Positions 48,640 through 61,016 of a stretch of DNA of 64,000 bases are shown piece after piece. The position numbers were made by a program, and so were the translations under genes. The notes below the pieces were generated by a model, which did not search any database, had not been told where the DNA came from, and saw only the letters and a list, made by a program, of their open reading frames with translations. Source of the DNA: Valencia hispanica (lineage: Eukaryota; Chordata; Actinopteri; Cyprinodontiformes; Valenciidae); the NCBI GenBank assembly GCA_963556495.2, contig OY747713.1:4162821-4226820 (forward strand), in the 5' to 3' direction. Numbering within the stretch: position 1 is the first letter of the stretch; each line of letters opens with the position of its first letter.

Positions 48640-49965
48640 AACTAGTGGATGTGCCATAACTTTCTCCAGCTTAACAGAAACAGAACTGAAGTAATTACTT
48701 TTAAACCTAAAGAGGAACGATCCACAGTCAGCACACAGGTTCAGTTAATCCAGCTAGAAACTACTGATCAGGCCTGAAATCTAGGTGTAGTAATGGACTC
48801 AGACCTGAACCTCCAGGGTCACATAAAAGTAATAACAAGGTCAGCCTTCTATCACCTGAAGAACATTTCTAGGATTAAAGGACTGATGTCGCAACAGGAC
48901 CTAGAAAAACTCATCCATGCGTTTATCTTTAGTCGGATTGATTACTGCAACAGCGTCTTCATAGGTCTGCCTAAAAAGTCAATCAGACAGTTGCAGCTGA
49001 TCCAGAACACTGCTGCTCGTGTTCCTCACTAGAACCAGGAAAGTAGTGTTATGGCAAAAAAATGTATCTCAGGGTTTCCATTATAAAGAAGACTTGAGTC
49101 CCAAAAGGCGTTTAAGTATTTAATACAAACATGTCTGGCCAGAGCATGGAGGGGACAGAGTTACTCGTGCATCACCCTAACCAACCTTTCTAACTAACCG
49201 CTTAAATAGTATTCAGCAATCACTGTTTATCTCTGTAGACGTCTTCTCCAACTTTCACGCCCCACCTCTGGAGTAACTGGTTTATGCGAGTCTGATAGCA
49301 ACGCATAAAACAGCTCATCCGAAGGCCAGACTGTTATCTTACTGCCCCGGCGTCTGTCTCTGTGGTGACCTGACACATATATCTCATAAACATTAAGTTG
49401 GAACAATAACCTTGTCATTTTACCCTAGATGCATTCACTAAACAGAAAATATACACTTAATTCCTAATTGCATAACAATTTTCCACCACAGTCGAGCACA
49501 TCAACCCCTGTTCAAAAGCCCTTATACTGGCTCCCTGTAGCTCAGAGAATAGACTTTTAAATACTTTTACTAGTTTATAAATCATTGAATGGCTTAGCGC
49601 CAAAGTATGCTGAAGACCTACTGTTACTATACCAACCCCACAGACCATTTAGGTCCTCTAATTTCAGTCTACTAATAAACCCTAGAATTAGAACCAAACA
49701 TGGAGAAGCAGCTTTCAGTTTCTATGCTCCTCTAATCTGGAACAAACTTCCAGAAAACTGCAAAGCTGCTGAAACACTGAGTTCTTTTAAATCACAACTA
49801 AAGGTATCTGTTTAGCGCTGCCCTTGAGTAATGTTTTCCTGTATCAAATGTTTTGTGTGTGTTTTATGCTTTATTGCTGTTTTTACTTTATCCCCTTAAC
49901 ATGTAAAGCACCATGAATTACCTTGTTGTTGAAAGTGTGCAATAGAAATAAAATTACATTTCCTA
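48640..49965 (+). mobile_element. 3' part of an L2/CR1-like LINE, split by a solo LTR
   Basis: Positions 48793-49032 encode the RT thumb region (SAFYHLKNISRI, LIHAFIFSRIDYCNSVF, LPKKSIRQLQLIQNTAARV). Positions 49585-49815 encode the C-terminal end (RTKHGEAAFSFYAPLIWNKLP, LSSFKSQLKV). The 3' tail (AAGCACCATGAATTACCTTG to CAATAGAAATAAA) is typical of this class. The upstream frame is broken by stops. An LTR at 49047-49490 interrupts it. Confidence 0.85.
49047..49490 (-). mobile_element. Solo LTR nested in the LINE
   Basis: The element starts TGTTATGG and ends CCACCACA, 444 bp, and lies exactly where LINE coding similarity breaks off and resumes. On the minus strand it has a TATTTAAG-like box and a later poly(A)-like region. 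The flanks are GTAG and GTCG, a 4-bp duplication with one change. It is a retrovirus-like solo LTR of a different family from the provirus here. Confidence 0.65.
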
Positions 49966-50700
49966 GTTTTTATTTAACATAGAAAGTAATTCTGCATCAT
50001 ATTGTTTATTTTTTATGCATCTGCTCTGGCTTCTCAGACCCCCAGTCGGTTATGGCAGACTTTCCTGCTTCCTGCTTCGCTGCAATTGGCTGCTTCGCTA
50101 CTTCGCTCTCCCTTCTGCTTGCATTTTTCTGCATTTTTCAGCTTATTTTTTATTTTTTTCCCCCTTATGATCCGACCTGCAGGACTTTTGAATACATATA
50201 CATTTATGGGAAAAACCTTTTTTAGTAGTAACGGCAATATTTCATAGATCTTTTACCTTCAGCGCTCTGTGTGTGTGGCCTACACACAGCTGAAGCCTGA
50301 TCTACAGCATCTAAGTACTTAGCATTCAGCAGGCAGAGATAACACCACCAAGAAAGAGGGAGCCTCTGCTCATTACATTAAATCACAGAGTGATAATCCT
50401 CCCTGGAACTGTCTTGGTGCTAAGCCAAAAACTAAATCATGTCTCTGTGAAACGGGAGGACGTAGTGCAGGCTAGACACAGCGAGTGGAAATCTGTGATG
50501 ATACCGACTGGCCTGCACTCCCTACAAGAGAGAGGGCTTCTTCTACTCCCATACATGAGAGGACACGGGACAGAACAGCTGCAAATGGGAAAGTTAGCCA
50601 CAGACTTTCAAAACAACCGAATGTGAAGCTGCAGAACAGATTTGCTTCACTGTTGGAGAACCCTGGATCTTAATCTGACGACCATCCACCCCAAGGCAGC
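49966..50700. other. Intergenic and 5' region of the next LINE
   Basis: No host gene was seen. About 50260-50700 runs without a break into the LINE ORF1 below and is probably its 5' part. Confidence 0.4.
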
Positions 50701-50703
50701 AAG

Positions 50704-51486
50704 ATGAGGACTGATAACCTGTCAGAGAGTGAGAGGCCACAGAGAAAGCAAAAGACTGGGCCTGAAACTCTGATTGTAGGTGATTCCTCTGTAAAGGACG
50801 TTCAGTGGATGTGTGGAAAGAACACCAAAGTCCTCTGCTTTCCAAAGGATATGGTCAGTGACATGCAGAAGAGGATTCTGAAAACTGTGACTAAATATCC
50901 AACAGTGAAAAACATTGTTCTCCACACAGGGTCGAATAATGTGTCCAAGCAACAATCGGAGGTTCTGAAACGGGACTTCACTGGATTATTGAACACCGTG
51001 AGCTCGTTGGATGCAGCAGTATTCATCAGTGGACCTTTACCACCCATCAGAGGGGGAGAAGAAAGATTTAGCCGTCTTTTGGCATTAAATAAGTGGATTT
51101 TATCTGCATGTCCTGACAAAGAACTGCAATTTATTAACAACTTTCAGATTTTTTGGGAGTGTAGACATCTTTTTAAGGCAAATGGATTTAGTTTGAACAG
51201 GTCAGGTGTAAGACTGTTTACCTTCAATATTTTCTACTTCCTGCGTCATCCCTCTGTGCTTGGAGCCAAAAAGGAGATACACAAAGACTTATCTCAAAAG
51301 GAAGACCTACCACCCCACTCCCCCCATCTGAAATTCACTCAGCAGATAATGGAGCAAGTCAACATTGGGCTCAGATCTACCCCCCAGACCAATTTGTTTT
51401 CTTTACCAATAAACCCCACACCAGGACGATCAAAGGTAGGGCAACAAGCCCGGCCCCCTCCTACCCCACCACGTAAGCATGTGTAA
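50704..51486 (+). CDS. LINE ORF1 with esterase-like (SGNH) fold, decayed motifs
   Basis: This 260-codon frame has VGDSSVKDV (block I GDS), SGPLPPIRGGEERFSRLLALN, and FKANGFSLNRSGVRLF. In the last block the usual D-G-x-H of SGNH hydrolases reads N-G-F-S, and the third block reads GSNN, so catalytic residues appear lost. It belongs to the esterase-type ORF1 proteins of L2/CR1-like LINEs, which act in retrotransposition particles. A proline-rich tail precedes the TAA stop. The endonuclease of the same element follows. Confidence 0.75.
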   Translation: MRTDNLSESERPQRKQKTGPETLIVGDSSVKDVQWMCGKNTKVLCFPKDMVSDMQKRILKTVTKYPTVKNIVLHTGSNNVSKQQSEVLKRDFTGLLNTVSSLDAAVFISGPLPPIRGGEERFSRLLALNKWILSACPDKELQFINNFQIFWECRHLFKANGFSLNRSGVRLFTFNIFYFLRHPSVLGAKKEIHKDLSQKEDLPPHSPHLKFTQQIMEQVNIGLRSTPQTNLFSLPINPTPGRSKVGQQARPPPTPPRKHV

Positions 51487-51559
51487 TCGCTACAGTCTTA
51501 TGTATGATGTGTTAAGGGTCCAGGCTGCGTGGATATCAGCAGTCAGAACTTTTCCCAGG

Positions 51560-52005
51560 ACAAGCTCTTGGAAGTTTTCCTTCTTTTGAATATGTTGCTG
51601 TACAGCTGAAGGCCTCATCTAGAGCCATGTTTCTTAACATTTATCGGTCTCCAAATTACTGTGCTGACTGTAATGATGATTTTAGTGAACTGCTGTCTAT
51701 AATCTGTGTTAATTTTGACTGTATAATTATTGTTGGGGATTTTAACAGCCATGTTGACAATCCCCAGAACAAAGAGTCTAAAGACCTGAGTAACACTCTG
51801 GACAACTTTGGGCTGACTCAGCATATAACAGAGCCCACACATAACAAGGGTCATGTTTTGGACTTACTGATCTCGAAGGGTCTGGGCATTTCCAAGATTA
51901 ATGTGCGTGATGTGGGCTTGTCTGACCATTGTTGTGTTTTCTTTGAGAGTATAATTTCGGTTCACATAAATGTTTTAACGGAGGTTATCACAAAGTGATG
52001 TATAA
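51560..52005 (+). pseudogene. LINE endonuclease fragment (ORF2 N-terminal part)
   Basis: The frame reads FLNIYRSPNYCADCNDDFSE, IIIVGDFNSHVD, and VGLSDHCCVFFES, the apurinic-endonuclease-type motifs (GDFN, SDH) of LINE ORF2. The start of the domain and everything after about residue 123 are missing, and a TGA ends it near 51998. A short (CCCTAA)-like run follows at 52044-52058. Confidence 0.8.
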
Positions 52006-52059
52006 TTGAAAACACTAGTGAGATCATGGGTTAGGATCACCAACCCTAACCCTAACCCA

Positions 52060-52985
52060 TAATCAATTAAAAGCTAGGCTAAAAAGGTGTGTCTTGAGCC
52101 TGCTCCTAAAAACATGAACGTTCTCTGCGGCCCTGAGGTCCTCAGGCAGCCTGTTCCAGAGGTGAGGGTCATAATAATGAAAGGATGCCTCACCATGAGT
52201 GCGTGTCCTGACTTTTGGGATGACAAGGAGACGGCTGCCAGAGGAGCGCAGAGACCGTGAAGGCTCATATGGTAAAAGCAGTTCTGAAAGATAAGACGGC
52301 CCAAGACCATTAAGACACTTAAAACCATTAATAGAACCTTAAAATCGATCCTAAAACGTACGGGGAGCCAATGCAGTGATTCTAAGACAGATGTAATGTG
52401 TTTCCGCCTCCTGGTCTTTGTCAGGACATGTGCTGCTTAATTTTGTAGAAGTTGTAAACCTGAGATACCCTTTTTGGGAAGTCCAGAAAGCAGGGCATTA
52501 CAGTAATCAATTCTACTGGTAATAAAAGCATCGTGTCTCCGTATCGGCCCGGGAAAGAATGGGGCGGACTCTGGCAATATTCTTTAGATGATAAAAACCT
52601 GTTTTAGTAATATTTTTAATGTGAGGGATAAAAGTCAGCTCAGAGTCAAAAATCACGCCCAGGTTCTTCACTTGTAAAGAAGGATTAAAAGACAGTGATT
52701 GTAGTTTTGGTAAAAGTTTCTCTCTCTGAGCCTCAGGACTGATGACTAAAACTTCAGTTTTGTCCTGGTTGAGCTGGAGAAAGTTTTCTGCCATCCAGGA
52801 TTTGATGTCTAAAATGCAGTTAAAAAGTGAATCCATTGGCCGTGTGTCATCAGGAGACATGGAGATGTACAGCTGTGTATCATCAGCATAACTGTGAAAG
52901 TTAACGCCATGTCTTCTGATGATGCTGCCAAGAGGGAGCATATAAAGGTTAAAAAGCACTGGGTCTAAAATCGAACCCTGGGGCA
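52060..52985 (-). mobile_element. LINE RT fragment in opposite orientation
   Basis: On the minus strand 52959-52513 reads SYADDTQLYISM (the RT active-site box), ENFLQLNQDKTEVL, VKNLGVIFDSEL and [12 protein letters not shown]. Below 52513 the similarity continues (LPKKGI, HWLPV, GTGCLRTSG) but in shifted frames with stops. It is a truncated, frameshifted L2-like insertion. Confidence 0.85.
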
Positions 52986-53110
52986 GTGGTCTTCATCAGA
53001 AAACAACAACCATACTTAACATAAACAGCTTTCTTTAGACATCAGATCACCAGAGCTGGGACTCGACATTTAACAGAACATCTTTAATTGTCGATGAAAA
53101 ATTCGGATGA

Positions 53111-54860
53111 ATCCAACGTATAAAAGACTCAGAGGATCTTGGGTCTTGGTCTTTGCACGCTGCAGAGTATTTTGGTCGGGTGATGTAACAGGACTTGGTT
53201 CAGGTTAACTGGTGGACGGGCCGGGTACTGGAGGTGCAGGGCAATGGACTTAGGCGAGGGGGTGGCTTCGGTTGCTTGCTGAGCCATCAGACAACAGTTG
53301 TTGCACTGCCGGGGATAGGGGGTGGGCACATCAGCAGGTTTTGGGCCGGTGTGTGCCCTGGGTTCCTGCTTTGGCACGGGGGCCTTCAACACAATGGTGG
53401 TGCTGGGGGCCTCCTTTATTGGCGGGGAGGTTGTCACCATCTAGCTGAAAGTGCTCTCCCCCTAGGGGGTGCACTACTTTTTTCTACTTTGATAGTAGAC
53501 CGAATGTCGGGGTAGGTGTAGATCTTCTTCTGGGATGGGGTCGGGGTGACTACCTTGGGCTCCGTGGGGATTGGTGGTGCTGCAGCCATGGGCCCTGGGG
53601 TGGATGTGCCAGCGCCTCCCTCCCTTGGTGGATCTTGGTGAATGGGGGTGCATATTGGAGTCAGTGGGGGAGCGAGCTCCGTGGGAAGGTATTTTGTCCC
53701 CCAGTCCATCCCTTCCCATCTCCAGCACCTCTGTCTGCCCATTCCATGACTCTACCACTAATGTAGGTCTTTGAGGTGTAGGCACGTCACTGGGGTGTGG
53801 GGAGGGGTTTCCATCTCCGCTACCACGTGGAGCCTGGGTCCCAATTTTACTGTGCAACATTAACACTCTCACTCATAACATTCTCATGAGACACACATGT
53901 AGGGACTTTGGGACTATTCGGCATCCAGAGGAGGAGCTGTTCAATCAGCTTCACCTCTGGTCCCGGTGCCCACCGTTAAACTGCTTATGACATTGAGGGT
54001 TCGGGGTGGGGGTTGGGGGATGTGTGGCTGCATTCCCCACATCCCACCCCTCTGTTTTTAATGCACATTATAACAACACACATCCACACTATACTCGAAC
54101 GGGAGGAGGGAGGCTAGGGGTCTTTCCACACCCTTGTTCACTATTGGCCATCAGGGGTTGGGGTCCGGGAGGAGAAACAGGGAGTTTGGTCGGGGCCTGG
54201 GCTGGTGGGCTGCTTTGCCACTGTTTGGGCATTGGCGGTCTGCTTGTCTCCATCCTAGAGGGTAGGGGGGGGCGCCTCCTGGGGCCAGGGGCTCGTTGCT
54301 CTGCTGGAGCATCGGTACCTGGACCTGGGAGTATAGAGTGTGTATGGGGAGTATGAGTGGGTGTACAGCGTCCTTTCTTGTGTGTCTTGGTGTGCAGGTG
54401 AGAGGGTATGTGTGTAAGAGGGAAGGAACGTATGACTATGTCTGTGTGTTCCACTGTATCCGTCAGGTCCAGTCTTGGGCTGCATTGTGGCCTGGCACAT
54501 CTCAGCCCCCCTACCAAATGAGGGGCCCATTTCCCCTCTGCCTTTCCCTGCTGGTGACTGATGCCACTGACCTCTGGTGCGTTGGTGGCTCTTGGTGTCC
54601 GGGGCTTGGTGCTCGGGGGGGTTCATCCCTGGTGCCTGCCTGACTGGGCCCAGGTGGAGTGGGGTATCGGTCAGCCGCTGTTCAGGGACGCCACTTTGGG
54701 AGGGGCTGGTTTGGGCATTGTTTGGCGGTAGCTGTTGGGTGGCTCGGTGGGGTCAGGTACGGCATCTCCACTTGATCTCCTGTTCTGTATGTTTCATGCT
54801 TGGTCAGTTCATTGGTGGGTTTGGTTGCATGCTTGGTGCGCTGCGGTGTACACAGTGCTT
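53111..54860. repeat. G-rich, strand-asymmetric unclassified repeat
   Basis: For about 1.7 kb the plus strand is strongly enriched in G and T (many GGGG and GGTG runs), and the minus strand is correspondingly Pro/Thr-rich when translated. No domain was recognized in any frame. I think it is a decayed repeat or minisatellite-like sequence, not a gene. Confidence 0.45.
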
Positions 54861-55403
54861 TAAGTGGGCCGGTACGCAAGGGTACGCAGTACCGGCACTT
54901 CAAAATTTTACTCCTCAGTGTACCGGGACTCATTTCCAGCGTGCGCTGCATACCACAGTCTATCCTGACCTGTTATTTGGTTAAAACGTTTTAGACGTCT
55001 AGCTAGCATCTGCTCTCAGGAGGTCAAACCAAATAATAACAGTATTTTAATTTTTCTAGTTTTCCAGTGGAAGATACAACATGAGTGGGTGTTCATGTGC
55101 AATTTCGATGTCGGTTTTTTGTATTTACCATAATTACGATACCACTTGAAGGCAGCATACGTCATGACACACAAAGCTTGCTATACGTCAGGGCGCGCTT
55201 CACATAGATGACTGTTTACATTCAAGTAGAAGTAGCAGGAGTTTCAGACTGGTGAGGAAAGGCGGAGGAGAGGCGGACGGAAGACGTTTGCGGCAGCGAT
55301 GTTGAACTGACTTCAAAAAGGCTCAAAAAGGACATGAACTGTAGCAGATTTAAATGATGACAGCAGCACTCTAGAACAAACGAAAATAATATAACGGTAA
55401 AAT

Positions 55404-58400
55404 CAAGGGCGTAGAATTACCATGGACGGAAGGGACATGTCCCCACCAATATCCAGCGATTATTGAATTGTCCCCACCAATAATTTGATCTCCTCGAGAA
55501 ATGAAAAACAAACCCGATAGAAAGCAAAAAGGAGAAAGAAAAATACCGATCTGTCAACGTCTCATTCACCTAGATGTGCAGAAATAGTTTAATTACGTTC
55601 CCTAACGGAGTCCTACCTCCCGTAACATATATGGTCAATGTGATTGGCTGTGCCTTTTCCTGCTTTCAGGTGAGACTCTGCAGCTATGTTGGTTGTTAGC
55701 AGCGCCAAAACTGCAAGGAGAACTTTCCAGGACTCAGGTAAAACGTGGGTGCAGAAGCGAGTAAGGATGGCACCAAAAAAGAAGAATTTGGACATGAGGA
55801 ACTATTTTTCAAAGAAACCTGTAAGTCACTTAAAGTCAAGTTCGCTAATGAAATGTGTCCATCATAATAACTTTACTGGCAATGCTACGCTTTGTCGCAC
55901 ATAATACAGTATAAAATTGTATGTAACTATGAATTAACTGGTTTGGAAACTAACTGCACAACAAGCTGCTGTTGCGGACACACAGGCATTGGTTGGCGCT
56001 AACCCACATTCTAGCTCCGACAGGAGAAGAAGAGGACCAGAGGTTATATAAGGCACCGCCACAGATTTTCACGCGCTCTCCAGTTCTGGTGTTCAGCCAA
56101 ACAGCGCCAGGAGAGATCCCATCCTTACTTCGCTGGCGAGGGAAAAGATACGAGTTCTGGGAGGATCTCACTCCAACAACGACAATACTGCTGATCAATC
56201 AGGTGAATCGCAGCCCAGTTTGTTTTGAGATAAACCCCACTGTTCCGCCCTGAGCCCTGCTTTCTGACAGATGCTGCCGCATGAGGCGAGCCGCTAACAA
56301 GCTACCGAATGCCGCAGAACCGCGTCGAGACTGGAGCATTACCTCACCGCGACAAAGCCTGGGACAATGCGATCTTGAACCTGAAGAGAAGGTACTGTGT
56401 CAGTGAAATGAGGTGCAGCTGATCGCTGTTTAACAAGCCGAAGAGGACGAAACAACGTTCCAAGCTAATGCTACCCGCGATTCATAGTCGATAGAGATCG
56501 ACTTTAAAACGGATAGTTTAAACACTAAAACTAATCTTTTATGTCATTTTTTTAGACCGCCTTCTTGGTAAGTCAAAATACTAAATTAGATCGACATAAT
56601 TGGTACGGCCGTTAACATAAACTCTAAATATTAAATTAGATCAATCACTGCAGTGACCGATCAATTAAATTGAATCAATTATCTAAAGGTTGTTGATTTC
56701 TAATTCAGCAAATGGTTTAATGAAACATTACTTCTTCCAAACAATGTTTTTCTTCACTTCTACGTTGCATTGTGAATTGGTGGTTTGAAAACAAACCAGA
56801 ATCTGCTGATTAGTCTTAAACTAATCGCAATTAGTTTAAAACTAACTTAGCCTTATTCCCAACACTGTTCAATACAAGCCTTGGTCTTTGAGCAAACATA
56901 TTCATTCTGAACTGTGACATCATTAATAATTTATTGTTTATTGTTTCTATTTCTGTGCATTTTTATCACTTTTACTGTTTTACTTCTGAGTGTGAGTTTT
57001 ATTATTGTTATTCTTTTCTTAGTAGTTTAGTTGTGTGTTACTAGTTTGGTGAGTTTGTTGATTAAAGTATGTTAACTGAAGGTGAATTCTTTTTGTAATA
57101 AACTCTTGTATTTTGGAAAACCATTGTTGTTATTTCACCTACATGTGTAGTAACTTGCTGTTCAGGTACGCCAAGAACTTATTCCTTCATATATTGTTTA
57201 ATTGTCTCAGCCTTATCAGGCAGGTAATCATAAACATAAACTGAGACTGAACAATTTGGCTTTTGATATTCCTGGAAACCGGTTGGTGCCCTAAACTTGG
57301 TAATTTTTACATAAAATTATTAATCTTATTGATAATTGCTCTAAGCAATTATTCATTATTATTCATAGCCAAAACGTACCTATCTGTGGCACAACACTGC
57401 CCACTATTAATTATGTCACACCATGCATATAAGGATGGCGCAGGTCTGTGCGCGCTTCCCCCAGGGAGCAAGGTGCGCATGGACTGTGTGATTGCTGTCA
57501 TATTTTTTAGCTCATTTTCCAGTCATGCAACAATTATTGCGATCGGTTCGTCTTCAAAGCTGTATAAAAATAAATATTGTTTCCTCAAGAATTTCTGCTT
57601 GCATATCTAATTTCCCTCACATATGTTTAAATACAAAATAATTGCAGTAAAAGTATACAGTTTACTGTTGCAGAGTCCTGCACTGGTCCAATTTTACCAA
57701 CCCCCATGCATTAAGATGATTTTTTTAACCCGACCCTTTACCCACAGTTATCTCCAGATTAAATCCCAACCCAACCCGCCTGTTGATTTAAAACTGCCAT
57801 CGGTCTGTGTCCGCGCAGCTACGCGCTCCGATCCCTCCATAACTCTCCATGGTGCTGTCAGTTGAGCTCTGAGATAGCGATGCTTTGAATACGTGTCCAG
57901 GTCTGAGATAATAATCAGTCAGATGCTCTAATAGGAATCTTTTTTTTGATTGATTCAGTTACCTGAACTCTGTGCGTAAAGTTGAAAATATCTGCGCGTC
58001 TGCACAAATGGTCAGGGATGTGAATTGTAAACTGCTTGTGTTTAAAAAAAACAAACGAAACAACAACAAAAAACAGAAAATAACATGACCACATATTAGA
58101 TTAAATTATTTTCCTTTTTATTTCTCTGGAATGTTGCACAGCTGGTACTTCTTTTATGCAGAACTATAGTGAAGTTACAGTTGAAGTTCCTGCGCACAGA
58201 ACGGCGAGGGTTGCAAGGGAAATGCTTTTGTTTTGTTTGTTGAGCATTCTTCTTCTGGGGCAAACATAATATTAATGTAGCCAACATTATTCTTTGTGCT
58301 ACGATGTGAATAAACATGATCTTTCACAGACAACAGTCTAATGATGGTTTTCAGCACTGTTTGAAAAACTAAATAAAACACAATGGGCTTTCAATTTTTA

Positions 58401-58552
58401 CACCTGTTATTACACCACAGTGTATATTATAATAAAACGTCAAAAGGATAAATATATATGAATGATTATTTATTGTCCCCACCAATCTTCAAACCACACT
58501 CATGTTTATGGTTATTGTCCCCAGCAATTTTAAAAACAAACCTACGCCCTTG
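55404..58552 (+). mobile_element. Long hAT-like transposon, internally deleted or invaded
   Basis: The ends CAAGGGCGTAG (55404) and CTACGCCCTTG (58552) are inverted repeats. Subterminal TGTCCCCACCAAT boxes occur at both ends. A short exon at 55767-55820 (MAPKKKNLDMRNYFSKKP, then GTAAGT) looks like the start of a ZMYM/TTF-type hAT transposase, but the rest of the transposase was not found. About 56000-57300 has a TATATAA box and is unrelated in composition, perhaps a nested LTR. A target duplication is not clear. Confidence 0.6.
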
Positions 58553-58904
58553 GCTACGCTTATTCACTATGGTGACATAATGTATGCTCTTGGACAAGCC
58601 TGATATGTGGCAGGCTAGCTGTGGGCTTATTCTAACTTAATGAATATGATTGGACAAGCCGTGTGATGTCACACAGCACGGCGTCATCTTCTTTCCACCC
58701 CACCCACCCTCCAATGTAATGGCCAATGCAATGTGGGGGTTTATCTTTTAAAATGTAGTTCTAATTAGATTTAATTTTTAACATTTTGAAGAATGTCTAA
58801 AGAAAAAACTTGATCTAGCCGGTACATTTTTCCTATCATTCTTGTATGACCGTGAATGCTTCTATTATCTGTTACTTTGCTGCTGTTACAGCCGAATTTC
58901 CCCT

Positions 58905-59387
58905 TTGTGGGACATCCATCCATCCATCCATTTTCTATACCCGTCCATCCTAATGCAGGGTTGCGGGGGGGCTGGTGCCTATCTCCAGCGGTCCCTTTGT
59001 GGGACAATGAAGGATTATTCCATTGTATTTTAATATTGCTGTATTTAATCTTTACCTGCTGCCAGAAACTTTTTGTTCCACCCAAGTTGCTTCTGACACA
59101 AAGCATTATTATTAATTACAAATATATAACTTTTTGTGTAAGATGGACGCATAAAATCCACATGCTGTCTTGTTTAAATGTGTTAAAATAGCCTTAAAGT
59201 ACCTCACAACTAGTAAGAGAATTCACATGTAACAGGAAATACTGTATTAATGTGACTTTACGCCCTATGATGGACTGGCGACCTGTCCAGGGTGTACCCC
59301 GCCTCTTGCCCATGACACTGGTTATAGGCACCAGTCCCCCACAACCCTGCCTAGGACAGACGGGTATAGATAATGGATGTATGTGTG
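58905..59387. repeat. Inverted pair of short retroelement-like repeats
   Basis: 58912-58985 (CATCCATCCATCCATTTTC, then GGGTTGCGGGGGGGCTGGTGC) and 59262-59387 (GGCACCAGTCCCCCACAACC, then GGGTATAGATAATGG) are inverted relatives of one common fish repeat. There is no coding content. Confidence 0.65.
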
Positions 59388-59608
59388 TGACTTGAAAAGG
59401 CTTGAAACTGTTCTTATTTAATTGTTAAATATTTTTACATCCTTACTTATGTAAATCATGTTCTTACACATTTAACTGTCAGCTATTTTCAGTCATGTGT
59501 TATATTCTGTTTTTAATAATTCCCTACAGACTCCAGATTATCCTGCCCTACACATGTAAGATGAGTTATTAACATAAATTAAGACGTTTACAGTCAGAAG
59601 CGCTTCTC

Positions 59609-61011
59609 CTGTGGAGGACCAAAACTGACATAATTAAGAATAAAAGCAGAAATATATATGTTTTGTTTTTCCTTTACCTTATACATGCATTTTTGCAAAG
59701 AAATTTATATACTTTGTTTTTCCTTTTCCTTATATGTGCATTTTCTTAAAGAAATGTATATATTTTGTTTTTCCTTTTCCTTATACGTGCATTTCCATCA
59801 AGAAATGTTTATATTTTGTTTTTCCTTATATGTGCATTTTCGTCAAGAAATGCAAATATTTTGTTTTTCCTTTTCCTTTATACGTGCATTTCCGTCAAGA
59901 AATGTATATATTTTGTTTTTCCTTATACGTGCATTTTCGTCAAGAAATGCAAATATTTTGTTTTTCCTTTTCCTTTATACGTGCATTTCCGTCAAGAAAT
60001 GTATATATTTTGTTTTTCCTTATACGTGCATTTTCTTCAAGAAATTTATATATTTTGTTTTTCCTTTTCCTTATACATCTATTCCTTGTTTTTACATTCC
60101 CTCGTCTCCTCTTTTTACTTTTCCTTATGCATTTCTCCCTCATTATGCAAATGAGGAGGGCTGCCCTTCTTGGTGCTGCTCCTCTACTATTGGTCAATAA
60201 ACAGGAAGGAGCAGGATCCATGTGCAGATTGATTGTGCATGACTGCGCTTTTGGCCTTTCAGCAGAATTACTTGTTTGATAGAAAGTGAACTCCTACCAG
60301 AGATGTCCCAGACGATTGCTGAAGAATTAAGGCACATTGCTATCTTAGCTGAAAGTAATAGAGTCAGTGACGATTATTTATTGTTTCGCGTAGACATTTT
60401 GGGTGAGAGGCTACTCCAGTTAGCTGCAGACACGGAAAATGAAGCTGACCCATTAGTTCTCCAGATTTTGGAAGAAGTGGCTTGTCGCTTGCAAACGTAA
60501 CTCCGACACAGACCGTCTTTGTGCTCCCTCCATAACTGTACTTTGGTTGCTAAACTGAAGCCAAAAGCGCAATCATGCACAATCAATCTGCACATGGATC
60601 CTGCTCCTTCCTGTTTATTGACCAATAGTAGAGGAGCTGCACCAAGAAGGGCAGCCCTCCTCATTTGCATAATGAGGCAGAAATGCATAAGGAAAAGTAA
60701 AAAGAGGAGACGAGGGAATGTAAAAACAAGGAATGGATGTATAAGGAAAAGGAAAAACTCAATATATATATTTCTTGAAGAAAATGCACATATAAGGAAA
60801 AACTAAATATATACATTTCTTGATGGAAATGCACGTATAAGGAAAAGGAAAAACAAAATATATAAATTTCTTCGCAAAAATGCACATTTAAGGAAAAGGA
60901 AAAACATAGTATATACATTTCTTGAAGAAAATGCACATATAAAGGAAAAGGAAAAACAATAGATATATTTCTGTTTTTATTCTTAATTATGTCAGTTTTG
61001 GTCCTCCATAG
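59609..61011. mobile_element. Palindromic DNA element with minisatellite arms and a small ORF
   Basis: The ends read CTGTGGAGGACCAAAACTGA and, inverted, CTATGGAGGACCAAAACTGA. The direct repeat TTCTC flanks them at 59604-59608 and 61012-61016. The left arm (to about 60260) and right arm (from about 60555) are reverse complements and carry arrays of a repeat with alternating 45- and 53-bp periods (core TATACGTGCATTT, then CAAGAAATG), more copies on the left. The inner arms also match over about 130 bp. The loop holds one open frame (60276-60500). The superfamily could not be assigned. Confidence 0.8.
60276..60500 (+). CDS. 74-codon ORF in the loop of the palindromic element
   Basis: It starts MIESELLPEM and ends CRLQT before TAA. 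The sequence is acidic and predicted helical (EELRHIAILAESNR, ILGERLLQLAADTENEADP, VLQILEEVACRL), resembling in style the N-terminal helical part of some fish transposon proteins, but I cannot name a family. It is the only open frame in the element and spans most of its loop. It could be the remnant of a transposase gene or a small retained protein. Confidence 0.45.
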   Translation: MIESELLPEMSQTIAEELRHIAILAESNRVSDDYLLFRVDILGERLLQLAADTENEADPLVLQILEEVACRLQT

Positions 61012-61016
61012 TTCTC

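Noticed and set aside
52041..52060. Telomere-like (CCCTAA) run
   Set aside because: There are only about two and a half units, at the junction of two LINE fragments. This is too short to be an interstitial telomere.
53129..54626. Several Pro/Thr-rich frames on the minus strand
   Set aside because: They arise from G-rich base composition and share no motif or splice structure.
59658..60279. Overlapping 129-181-codon Phe/Tyr-rich open frames
   Set aside because: They are translations of the minisatellite arm in all three frames and are mirrored in the other arm, so they are not real proteins.
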